DNA from: JABDJL01 sp963664065
Lineage (GTDB): Bacteria > Pseudomonadota > Gammaproteobacteria > Xanthomonadales > SZUA-36
NCBI GenBank assembly: GCA_963664065.1
Contig: OY760942.1
Coordinates: forward strand, 372,001-436,000
Reading direction: 5' to 3'
DNA: 64,000 bases
Every line of letters begins with the position of its first letter. The first letter of the stretch is position 1. Shown here in pieces: positions 42,568 to 50,803 of this stretch. The notes beneath the pieces were generated by a model. The model was not told the origin of the DNA. It did not search any database and saw only the letters and a list, made by a program, of their open reading frames with translations. A program made the position numbers and the translations under genes.

Positions 42568-43716
42568 TCAGAGATCCTGTTGGTAGCGCACATAAGGAAT
42601 GCGCCCGTAAACCGCTTCAAACGGATCAATGATGGTGTTTTCACCATTACCCGACTCATCCACGCCGGAATTCAAAAGGTTGCTGGCCCCGACGATGAGG
42701 CTGGCATTCCAGGGGGCGCGCCAGGTGAAGTACACATCAAACATGGTGACGCTATCCAGGCTGCTTCGATTCAGGAATTCAACCGGTTCACGATAGAATC
42801 CCTCGAATCCACCGCTGAAGGAATTCTTCTGCCAGTCGAAACTGACTTTGGCGCTGTCAAAGGGCTCTGCGATGGTCCAGCTGGTGTAGCCGTTGCGAGC
42901 CATTGATAGCCCATCGTATGAACCGTCCAGCATGTGTGTGAACTGCAGGCCCAGTTGCATATCGCCCGCGTTGTCCGTGCTGACACCTACCTTAAAAGCG
43001 AGGTCGATTCCTGTGACGCTGGTTTCAAGATATTCAAAGCCAGACCCGTTGTTGAATCCGGGCAGCAACGGATTGCCCAGAACCGGCCCTCTCAAACCGG
43101 CATCCAAAACCGGTGAAACGACTGGACTTGCCTGTACACCACCTGAGCCCAGGCTGGCTTCCTGCCGGAACATATTGATGGCTGCCACCGCGTTGTTGCC
43201 GAAATCATAATCGGCACCGATAGAAATAACACCTATGTTCAGGTCGTTCGAGTCGTCGGTGAAATAGCAGTCTGATGCACGATATGAACCTGCTTCAAGG
43301 ATGCCATTCTGGCAATGAATGCTCCCCACGCTCTGAAACTGAACCTGGCTGGCGCTGTGTTCAACGCGTGCGCGAATGCCGAGACCATCCGTTGCCATCC
43401 ATTCCAGTGAAGTACCCGCGAGAAGTGAACCGCTACCGCGGTTCAGCCAGCGGGATTGTGTAGTGGCCTGCAGACTGAGGGGTTCGGAAAGCTGTAAATG
43501 TAATTTGCGGGTTTCACTACCTGCCATGTCGAAAGCCAGGATGGAGTCATTTTGGAATAGGGCGAAAGGGCTGTAACTTTGTTTTTCGCTAATCAGGCTT
43601 GCAGCAGAAACACTGGAGTCCTGTGCAAAAACGGATCCCGCAATCATGCACAGGAGTGCGCCGGCGCCAATGCCTGACTTCATTCCCCGTGTCTGATTTT
43701 TGATCTTCCTGTTCAC
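42568..43716 (-). CDS. Outer-membrane barrel protein with TonB-receptor-like C-terminus
   Basis: 382 residues with a signal peptide (GAGALLCMIAGSVFAQ) and an Asn/Gly/Ser-rich body of alternating-residue beta strands. The last 60 residues (DVYFTWRAPWNASLIVGASN, GRIPYVRYQQDL) look like the end of a TonB-dependent receptor, but no plug or TonB box precedes them. With only about half the normal length it could hold 12-16 strands. Either a plugless relative or a decayed receptor that kept its signal peptide. Confidence 0.75.
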   Translation of the reverse strand: MNRKIKNQTRGMKSGIGAGALLCMIAGSVFAQDSSVSAASLISEKQSYSPFALFQNDSILAFDMAGSETRKLHLQLSEPLSLQATTQSRWLNRGSGSLLAGTSLEWMATDGLGIRARVEHSASQVQFQSVGSIHCQNGILEAGSYRASDCYFTDDSNDLNIGVISIGADYDFGNNAVAAINMFRQEASLGSGGVQASPVVSPVLDAGLRGPVLGNPLLPGFNNGSGFEYLETSVTGIDLAFKVGVSTDNAGDMQLGLQFTHMLDGSYDGLSMARNGYTSWTIAEPFDSAKVSFDWQKNSFSGGFEGFYREPVEFLNRSSLDSVTMFDVYFTWRAPWNASLIVGASNLLNSGVDESGNGENTIIDPFEAVYGRIPYVRYQQDL

Positions 43717-43925
43717 TCTTCCTCACCATTACCGGAATCAATAGCAAAACTTAGAGCTACAAAAGCGTAGAAAGTTTTGCTGAATCCCAGATTTTATTGT
43801 AAATCCGGAAAAGAGTTTCCCGTCCATAATCATAGCAAAGAAGTTGCGTTATGGGAGCGTAAATTAACAGATTTTCACTGAATTTCTGATTTATACTGCA
43901 CTTTTCGTAGTTCCGGTTTGAAGAA

Positions 43926-44486
43926 ATGGTTGCTTTGACTACGCCGGTATGTAATTTCGGTGAAAAGGCGCATGCTTTTTCACTCGACAGTTCCGATGGA
44001 AAAACCTGGACGCCTGATAAATGTCGCGGTGAAAAAGGACTGCTGGTGATGTTCATCAGTAACCATTGCCCGTATGTGAAGGCGGTGCGCAAAAAAATTG
44101 TCCGCGACACCCGGGAACTTGCCGGCCTCGGTATCAACAGCGTAGCAATCATGTCCAACGATACCGTTAACTACCCGGCCGATTCTCTGGAAAACATGGA
44201 GCACATCTCGCAACAGTTTGGTTTTACATTTCCGTACCTGCTGGATGAAAGCCAGAATGTGGCCAGGATCTACGGTGCGGTATGCACACCGGATTTTTTT
44301 GGCTATAACGCAGACATGGAGTTGCAGTACCGGGGGCGCCTTGATGGGGCAGGCACCCGGCCTGACGCAGAAAACGAACCGAGGGAGTTGTTCGAAGCGA
44401 TGAAGAAGATCGCCGAGACAGGATATGGCCCCAGCGAACAGATACCATCGATCGGTTGTTCAATTAAGTGGAAGAATAGTGGCTAG
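43926..44486 (+). CDS. Thioredoxin-fold protein (AhpC/TSA-like)
   Basis: 186 residues with the thioredoxin-like arrangement: GLLVMFISNHCPYVKAV carries a single cysteine in the NHCPYV context, then VAIMSNDTVNYPADS and FPYLLDESQNVARIYGA. This matches the peroxiredoxin-like 'thioredoxin family protein' group with CPYV in place of CxxC. No signal peptide, so cytoplasmic. The enzyme is probably a thiol peroxidase or reductase; the substrate is not known. Divergent from the barrel-protein gene. Confidence 0.87.
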   Translation: MVALTTPVCNFGEKAHAFSLDSSDGKTWTPDKCRGEKGLLVMFISNHCPYVKAVRKKIVRDTRELAGLGINSVAIMSNDTVNYPADSLENMEHISQQFGFTFPYLLDESQNVARIYGAVCTPDFFGYNADMELQYRGRLDGAGTRPDAENEPRELFEAMKKIAETGYGPSEQIPSIGCSIKWKNSG

Positions 44487-44535
44487 GTGGCTAGGGGCTA
44501 GGCGGCAAAAGAATTTTTACCTCGCCACCTCGCCA
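44479..44535. repeat. Imperfect inverted repeat after the thioredoxin-like gene
   Basis: GTGGCTAGGTGGCTAGG (44479-44495) and CCTCGCCACCTCGCCAC (44519-44535) are complementary at 15 of 17 positions; the left arm includes the gene's TAG stop. Each arm is itself a tandem duplication of an 8-base unit. Could act as a transcription barrier. Confidence 0.55.
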
Positions 44536-44640
44536 CCTCATCACTTGAAGAGCTTCGCAAATTTGCCGTTACCGCTTTAACTCACTCTTTTCCACGCCAT
44601 GCACCGTTTACGCTAGACTATCGCGACTTTGCATTCGAGA

Positions 44641-44768
44641 AGCAGTACCGATGCACCTGGTTTTTCTCACGGAGGTAGATTGTAGCGATTGAGGTAGCAG
44701 GGCTTTGGAAAAAGCTGCCGACCGGGCTGTAACCGTCGTTCCATAAGCAAAGGAAACCAGGATCTGCT
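44641..44768 (+). ncRNA. Structured leader of the symporter gene (orphan riboswitch candidate)
   Basis: Two arm pairs close a domain: AGCAG/CTGCT (44641-44645, 44764-44768) and CCTGGTTT/AAACCAGG (44656-44663, 44754-44761). Inside are two hairpins: GCAG-GG-CTTT/AAAG-CTGC with a GGAA loop (44697-44718) and CGAC-C-GG/CC-GTCG (44719-44738). This looks like a three-way junction that ends 46 bases before the symporter ATG. It does not match glycine, lysine, TPP, cobalamin or SAM aptamers that I know. The rest of the 328-base gap (44487-44640) holds the inverted repeat above and no gene. Confidence 0.4.
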
Positions 44769-44814
44769 CATTGTCCGGAATAGACCAGAGATTCCTTATT
44801 CGGAGAACAAGAAA

Positions 44815-46332
44815 ATGACTAAAAAAACAGCGGGATTTGTATTTCTTAGCAGCCTGTTGGCCAGTTTTCCGGCCTGGGCGCAGAAAGGTATCGACGAGAG
44901 AATCAATGAATTTGTCAAGCCAGCATCGGATGCGGTGGCCGGATTTGTCTTTACTTCATTCCCGCTTTTCGGAGTGCAGATTCCCTACGTGCTGGTGTGG
45001 CTGATTGTCGCTGCCAGCATATTCACGTTCTATTTCAAATTCATCAATATCCGCGCTTTCAAACACGGCTTCTACTTGGTTCGCGGTGACTATAACGACC
45101 CGAATGCCGTCGGTGAAGTGACCCATTTCCAGGCCCTGGCTACGGCGCTTTCGGGCACTGTCGGTTTGGGAAATATAGCCGGTGTGGCTGTTGCGGTTTC
45201 CCTTGGCGGTCCGGGGGCCACGTTCTGGATGATCCTGGCCGGTTTGCTCGGCATGTCTTCCAAGTTCACCGAGTGCACGCTGGGCGTGAAATATCGCAAT
45301 GAATACGAAGACGGCACCGTGTCCGGTGGTCCGATGTACTACCTGACTAAGGGCCTGGCCGAGCGAGGATTTGTAAAACTGGGCAAGGTGCTGGCGGTAC
45401 TGTTCGCCGTTTTCTGTATTGGCGGCTCATTTGGTGGCGGAAATATGTTTCAGGCCAACCAGAGCTTTTCCCAACTGGTTTCTGTAACCGGTGGTGATGC
45501 AAGCTGGCTGGCCGATAAGGGCTGGTTGTTCGGACTGGTCGTGGCTTTTGCCGTTGGCATGGTCATCGTCGGCGGAATCAAGGGTATTGCCCGCGTTACC
45601 TCCAAGATTGTGCCATTCATGGCGGTGACCTATGTATCGGCCGGTCTGGTAATTATTTTTATGAATGTATCAGCGATACCTGATGCATTTATGGCGATCT
45701 TTAACGGCGCATTCACCGCGGAAGGAATCGGAGGCGGTGTCATCGGTGTTTTGTTCCAGGGCTTCAAACGCGCCGCGTTTTCAAACGAAGCCGGTATTGG
45801 TTCAGCGGCGATCGCTCATTCTGCGGTTCGTACCAGCCGTCCGGTGACCGAGGGTTTCGTCGCGCTTTACGAGCCATTCGTGGACACGGTCGTGGTTTGC
45901 ACCATTACCGCGCTGGTCATCATCATCACAGGCAGCTGGGATCCCAACGTGGACCCAAGCGCAGGTGTTCAGCTGACTTCCAGGGCTTTCGAATCAGCCA
46001 TCAGCTGGTTCCCCTGGGTGTTGACTGTGGCTGTGGTGCTGTTTGCTTTCTCAACCATGATCTCCTGGTCATACTACGGATTGAAATGCTGGACATTCCT
46101 GTTCGGTGAGTCCCGCGCCACTGACTACACATACAAAGGCCTGTTCCTGATATTTGTCGTGATCGGTTCATCCATGAAGTTAGGCGCTGTCATCGATTTC
46201 TCAGACGCAATGATTTTTGCCATGGCCTTCCCCAATATTCTCGGCCTGTACTTCCTGCTGCCAGTTGTTAAGAAAGAACTGAATGAATACTGGGCCGATC
46301 TGCAAGCCGGCAGGCTGGAGAAATTCAACTAG
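44815..46332 (+). CDS. Alanine or glycine:cation symporter (AGCS family)
   Basis: 505 residues, an inner-membrane protein with about ten or more helices. Family signatures are HFQALATALSGTVGLGNIAG, VSLGGPGATFWMILAGLLGM, SGGPMYYLTKGL and FSNEAGIGSAAIAHSA. The family imports alanine or glycine with Na+ or H+. A hydrophobic N-terminal segment (FVFLSSLLASFPAWAQ) looks like a cleavable signal peptide, as in several gammaproteobacterial members. The leader upstream is highly structured. Confidence 0.93.
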   Translation: MTKKTAGFVFLSSLLASFPAWAQKGIDERINEFVKPASDAVAGFVFTSFPLFGVQIPYVLVWLIVAASIFTFYFKFINIRAFKHGFYLVRGDYNDPNAVGEVTHFQALATALSGTVGLGNIAGVAVAVSLGGPGATFWMILAGLLGMSSKFTECTLGVKYRNEYEDGTVSGGPMYYLTKGLAERGFVKLGKVLAVLFAVFCIGGSFGGGNMFQANQSFSQLVSVTGGDASWLADKGWLFGLVVAFAVGMVIVGGIKGIARVTSKIVPFMAVTYVSAGLVIIFMNVSAIPDAFMAIFNGAFTAEGIGGGVIGVLFQGFKRAAFSNEAGIGSAAIAHSAVRTSRPVTEGFVALYEPFVDTVVVCTITALVIIITGSWDPNVDPSAGVQLTSRAFESAISWFPWVLTVAVVLFAFSTMISWSYYGLKCWTFLFGESRATDYTYKGLFLIFVVIGSSMKLGAVIDFSDAMIFAMAFPNILGLYFLLPVVKKELNEYWADLQAGRLEKFN

Positions 46333-46339
46333 GCTGTCC

Positions 46340-46389
46340 GGGGTCGGAGTAAAAATTGCCCTGTGCAAGGCAATTTTTACTCCGACCCC
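46340..46389. repeat. Perfect 21-bp palindromic hairpin downstream of the symporter
   Basis: Arms 46340-46360 and 46369-46389 are exact reverse complements (GGGGTCGGAGTAAAAATTGC plus C), loop CTGTGCAA. A related half-element CTCTGACCCCAATTT follows at about 46413-46427. This GGGGTC...GACCCC style of repeat is known from many proteobacterial genomes, often with REP-associated transposases. There is no trailing T run, so it is not a standard terminator. Confidence 0.85.
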
Positions 46390-46568
46390 AATCTTTGCAA
46401 AATTTGATGTTCTCTGACCCCAATTTTGTTTCCGGGTCATTTAATCACCAATTCAGGCTTGCCCGCCCACATTCGATAGTGGAGAATTGACCGCTCATTT
46501 TCCACTACGGAATCCCGCCCCAGATGCGACATCCGGATGCCATAAACACTTAACACCAGGGAACCCGA

Positions 46569-48587
46569 ATGCCCACCCGACGTGAACTTGCCAACGCGGT
46601 ACGCGCACTTTCCATGGACGCAGTACAGCAGGCCAATTCCGGCCACCCCGGTATGCCCATGGGGATGGCAGATATTGCAGAAGTCCTGTGGAACGATTAT
46701 CTCAAACACAACCCTGCCAACCCGGGGTGGTGGGATCGTGATCGTTTCGTTTTATCCAATGGCCATGGTTCCATGCTGCTTTACTCGGTATTACACCTGA
46801 GCGGATATAACCTGCCGATTGAGGAATTACAAAACTTCAGGCAGTTGCACTCCCGAACAGCAGGTCATCCCGAAGCCAGTGAGACACCGGGAGTGGAAAC
46901 CACCACCGGCCCCCTTGGACAGGGCATGGCGAACGCGGTTGGCATGGCACTGGCAGAGAAGGTCCTGGCCAACCGGTTCAATCGCGACGGTCACGAATTG
47001 GTAAATCACAACACCTGGATGTTTCTGGGTGACGGCTGTCTGATGGAAGGCATCTCGCACGAGGTCTGTTCACTGGCAGGCACCCTTGGCCTTGCGAAGC
47101 TGGTGGCTTTCTGGGACAACAACGGTATTTCTATCGATGGCAAAGTGCGAGGATGGTTTACCGACAACACGCCTGCCCGCTTTGAGGCCTATGGCTGGCA
47201 GGTGATCCGCGATGTAGACGGACACGATCCTGAAGAGATTCGCCAGGCGATTAAGACAGCCCGGTCAGAGACCAGGCGCCCCACCCTGATCTGTTGCAAG
47301 ACCATCATCGGTTATGGTGCACCCAACAAGCAGGGGACGGAAGCGACTCACGGCGCACCCCTGGGTGAAGAGGAAATCGCTGCAGCGCGAAAGTCACTGG
47401 ACTGGAATTATCCGCCCTTTGAAATACCGAATGAGATTTATGCAGGTTGGAATGCTGTAAATACAGGCCAGGCAGCCGAAGCGCATTGGCAGCAGGTGCT
47501 GAACGGATACCGCGACGCGTTTCCGCAACAGGCCGATGAATTTGAACGTCGAATGAGTGGCGAACTGCCGGATAACTGGCAGGAAGAAAGCTCGGCTGCT
47601 ATCGCAAATTTGCAGGCCAATGGCAAAGACATGGCAACCCGAAAAGCGTCACAGGCGTCGCTAAACGCCTTTGGTCCTCTGTTGCCCGAGTTGATCGGCG
47701 GCTCCGCTGACCTTGCCGGCTCCAACAACACGATCTGGGCTCAAAGCGTTGATGTATGTGATGGTAGCGAGGATGGTAACTACATTTATTTCGGGGTACG
47801 TGAATTTGGAATGACAGCAATCTGTAGCGGTCTAGCCCTGCACGGCGGGTTTATTCCCTACAACGCGACATTCCTGGTGTTTTCAGACTATGCCCGCAAT
47901 GCGGTGCGCATGTCGGCGCTGATCCCGGCCCACAATATTCATGTCTACACCCATGATTCAATCGGCCTGGGACAGGACGGGCCCACGCACCAACCGGTTG
48001 AACACGTTGCCAGTCTGCGCCTGATTCCCAATCTCAGTGTCTGGCGGCCCTGCGATGCGGTTGAGTCAGCAGTGGCCTGGAAGAGTGCAATCGAGGAAAC
48101 CAACAGCCCGCACGCCCTGATATTCACCCGTCAAAACCTGCCCCATCAGTTCCGCACGGCCGAAACTGTGTCCGAGATTGACCGGGGTGGTTACGTATTG
48201 CGCTCCAATGACGGAATGCCCGATGCAATCGTCATTGCCACCGGATCAGAGGTTGGCCTGGCGATAAGCGCGGCGGATCAACTACAGAATGATGGTTTTA
48301 ATGTGCGTGTGGTTTCCATGCCGAACCCGGGCAGGTTCATGGCGCAGGAAAGGGCCTGGCGGGAGTCAGTTCTACCGTCAAACATAAGAGCACGTGTGGC
48401 AGTGGAAGCGGGTGTCAGCGCCTACTGGCACTCATTCGTTGGAGACCAGGGAAAGATTATCGGTGTGGACAGGTTTGGCGCATCAGCGCCCGCCCCGCAA
48501 CTTTTTGAACATTATGGCCTGACCGTGGAAAACGTTGTAGCAGCCGTGCACACAGTCATGGAACCGAATAGAAATCAGGAGCAATGA
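46569..48587 (+). CDS. tkt: Transketolase
   Basis: 672 residues. ThDP-binding motif GDGCLMEGISHEV and its distal Asn, substrate-site histidines (SGHPGMPMG, GHGSMLLY), and the pyrimidine-domain DSIGLGQDGPTHQPVEH are present. It transfers two-carbon units between sugar phosphates in the pentose phosphate pathway. First of tkt-gap-pgk; gap starts two bases after its stop, so these form an operon. Confidence 0.97.
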   Translation: MPTRRELANAVRALSMDAVQQANSGHPGMPMGMADIAEVLWNDYLKHNPANPGWWDRDRFVLSNGHGSMLLYSVLHLSGYNLPIEELQNFRQLHSRTAGHPEASETPGVETTTGPLGQGMANAVGMALAEKVLANRFNRDGHELVNHNTWMFLGDGCLMEGISHEVCSLAGTLGLAKLVAFWDNNGISIDGKVRGWFTDNTPARFEAYGWQVIRDVDGHDPEEIRQAIKTARSETRRPTLICCKTIIGYGAPNKQGTEATHGAPLGEEEIAAARKSLDWNYPPFEIPNEIYAGWNAVNTGQAAEAHWQQVLNGYRDAFPQQADEFERRMSGELPDNWQEESSAAIANLQANGKDMATRKASQASLNAFGPLLPELIGGSADLAGSNNTIWAQSVDVCDGSEDGNYIYFGVREFGMTAICSGLALHGGFIPYNATFLVFSDYARNAVRMSALIPAHNIHVYTHDSIGLGQDGPTHQPVEHVASLRLIPNLSVWRPCDAVESAVAWKSAIEETNSPHALIFTRQNLPHQFRTAETVSEIDRGGYVLRSNDGMPDAIVIATGSEVGLAISAADQLQNDGFNVRVVSMPNPGRFMAQERAWRESVLPSNIRARVAVEAGVSAYWHSFVGDQGKIIGVDRFGASAPAPQLFEHYGLTVENVVAAVHTVMEPNRNQEQ

Positions 48588-48588
48588 A

Positions 48589-49596
48589 ATGGCAGTAAAT
48601 GTCGCGATTAATGGTTATGGCCGTATTGGCCGCAACATTATGCGGGCTTTGTACGAGTCCGGACGTACCGATGAGATTCGAATCGTGGCCATCAATGATC
48701 TGGCTGATGCGGCAACCAATGCGCACCTGACCCGGTACGACACTGCGCATGGCCACTTCCCCGGTGAAGTCAGCGTTGAAGGTGGCGACCTGGTGATCAA
48801 CGGCGACCGCATCAAGGTTTTTGCCGAGCGCGATCCGGCCAAACTGCCCTGGGCTGAGCTTGGCGTAGATGTCGTTCATGAATCCACCGGTTTCTTCCGC
48901 AGCCGTGAAGCCGCTAGTGCTCATCTGACGGCAGGAGCGAACAAAGTAATCATTTCCGCGCCCGGGCAGAACGTAGACAACACCGTGGTTTACGGCGTGA
49001 ATCACGACAGCTTGAAATCCACAGATGAAATCATTTCAAACGCCTCGTGTACCACCAATTGCCTGGCACCACTGGCCAAGGTTTTGCATGATAGCGTCGG
49101 CATAATACACGGCCTGATGACCACCATTCACGCTTATACCAATGACCAGGTGCTAACCGATGTGTTCCACAAGGATTTACGCAGGGCGCGTTCAGCAACG
49201 ATGAGCCAGATTCCGACCAAGACCGGCGCAGCAGCGGCGGTTGGCCTGGTGCTGCCGGAACTCAATGGCAAACTGGATGGCTTTTCCATGCGTGTTCCTA
49301 CGATTAACGTATCGGTGGTGGACCTGAACTTTGTCGCCAGCCGCCCGACCACGGTTGAAGAGGTAAATGCCGCTGTGAAGTCAGCTGCAGAAGGCAGCAT
49401 GCGCGGGGTAATGGAATACAATGACCTGCCGCTGGTATCCGTGGACTTCAACCACAATCCGCATTCCTCGATTTTCGATGCCGGGTTGACCCGCGTTATG
49501 GAAGGCAGCCTGGTCAAGGTATTAAGCTGGTATGACAATGAGTGGGGATTCAGCAATCGCATGCTGGACACCACGTTGGCGCTCATAAATGCCTGA
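48589..49596 (+). CDS. gap: Glyceraldehyde-3-phosphate dehydrogenase, type I
   Basis: 335 residues. NAD-binding GYGRIG (10-15), an acidic D in AIND (about 37) favouring NAD+, catalytic cysteine in SNASCTTNC, and TATQKTVDG-equivalent region TIHAYTNDQVLTDVFHKDLR. The HAYTNDQ and RARSATMSQIP sequences are those of glycolytic/Epd-related enzymes, so erythrose-4-phosphate activity cannot be excluded, especially beside transketolase. Confidence 0.95.
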   Translation: MAVNVAINGYGRIGRNIMRALYESGRTDEIRIVAINDLADAATNAHLTRYDTAHGHFPGEVSVEGGDLVINGDRIKVFAERDPAKLPWAELGVDVVHESTGFFRSREAASAHLTAGANKVIISAPGQNVDNTVVYGVNHDSLKSTDEIISNASCTTNCLAPLAKVLHDSVGIIHGLMTTIHAYTNDQVLTDVFHKDLRRARSATMSQIPTKTGAAAAVGLVLPELNGKLDGFSMRVPTINVSVVDLNFVASRPTTVEEVNAAVKSAAEGSMRGVMEYNDLPLVSVDFNHNPHSSIFDAGLTRVMEGSLVKVLSWYDNEWGFSNRMLDTTLALINA

Positions 49597-49624
49597 GTAA
49601 ACAGCTTTATACAGGAGTTGGACC

Positions 49625-50803
49625 GTGTCGTATCTGCGCATGGAGGATCTGGATCTAGATGGAAAGCGGATCCTTATTCGCGAAGATTTCAACGTGCCGG
49701 TGGCGGACGGCGAGGTTACATCCGACAAACGCATAGTTGCGGCACTGCCAACAATACGGCAGGCGCTGGCCAAAGGCGCTGCAGTCATCCTCATATCGCA
49801 TCTCGGCCGTCCGGTCGAGGGTCAATTCGATAAGCAATTTTCACTGGCACCGGTAGCCGCATCACTTTCCGCACATCTTGGACAAGAAATTCAGCTGGTT
49901 CAGGACTGGCTCGGTGGCGTGGAGTTGAAACCCGGCGAAATCATCCTGTGTGAGAACGTACGCTTCAACCCTGGCGAGAAAACCAACGGTGAAGCACTGG
50001 CCCGACGCATGGCAGCGCTGTGCGATGTGTTCGTGATGGATGCATTCGGCACGGCCCACCGGGCCCAGGCCTCGACAGAAGGTGTTGGCCGCTTTGCCCC
50101 GCTTGCTTGTGCTGGTCCGCTGTTATCGTGCGAACTCGAGGCGCTGGAACGCGCACTTGACGAACCGCAAAGGCCGATGCTGGCCATCGTGGGGGGTTCC
50201 AAGGTCTCGACCAAGCTTAAGGTGTTGGAAACACTGCTCTATCGTACTGATCAATTAATTGTCGGTGGTGGCATTGCCAATACCTTTATCGCGGCAAACG
50301 GTCATGAAGTGGGACAGTCTCTTTATGAACCCGGCCTGATCGGGAAGGCACAAGCGCTGGTTCATCTGGCGCGTGAGAGGGGCAGCAGCATCCCGATTCC
50401 GGTGGATGTTGTAGTCGCCAAATCGTTTTCAGCGGACGCCGGGGGCATTGTCCGCCCGGTTGATAAAGTACAAGAAGACGAACTGATACTCGATATTGGC
50501 CCGCTGACTGCGGCTGAATATGCGGAAATCATCCGGGGTGCTGGTACCGTGATGTGGAATGGTCCCGTAGGTGTGTTTGAGTTTAAAAACTTCTCTGGAG
50601 GAACCAGGACCATTGCCGAGGCCATAGAAAAGTCCCGTGCTTTCAGTATCGCAGGTGGCGGGGATACGCTGGCAGCTATCGACCAGTTTGGCGTTGCGGA
50701 CGGTATCAGTTATATCTCAACCGGGGGTGGCGCCTTCCTTGCGTATGTTGAAGGCAAAAGACTGCCAGCAGTTGCCATGCTGGAACAGCGGGCCAGCACT
50801 TAG
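49625..50803 (+). CDS. pgk: Phosphoglycerate kinase
   Basis: 392 residues. Starts with GTG 49625, supported by AGGAG about eight bases upstream; an ATG at 49640 would remove five residues. REDFNVPV, SHLGRP, ENVRFNPGEK, GGSKVSTKLKVLE, GPVGVFE and AGGGDT... are diagnostic. It makes ATP from 1,3-bisphosphoglycerate. Third gene of tkt-gap-pgk. Its end overlaps the convergent cytochrome gene by four bases. Confidence 0.97.
   Translation: MSYLRMEDLDLDGKRILIREDFNVPVADGEVTSDKRIVAALPTIRQALAKGAAVILISHLGRPVEGQFDKQFSLAPVAASLSAHLGQEIQLVQDWLGGVELKPGEIILCENVRFNPGEKTNGEALARRMAALCDVFVMDAFGTAHRAQASTEGVGRFAPLACAGPLLSCELEALERALDEPQRPMLAIVGGSKVSTKLKVLETLLYRTDQLIVGGGIANTFIAANGHEVGQSLYEPGLIGKAQALVHLARERGSSIPIPVDVVVAKSFSADAGGIVRPVDKVQEDELILDIGPLTAAEYAEIIRGAGTVMWNGPVGVFEFKNFSGGTRTIAEAIEKSRAFSIAGGGDTLAAIDQFGVADGISYISTGGGAFLAYVEGKRLPAVAMLEQRAST

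Noticed and set aside
44641..44768. Glycine riboswitch before the AGCS symporter
   Set aside because: The expected conserved aptamer core is not found, so only an unassigned structured leader is claimed.
46340..46389. Standard Rho-independent terminator after the symporter
   Set aside because: The stem is perfect, but AT-rich in its upper part and with no T run after it; a dispersed palindromic element fits better.
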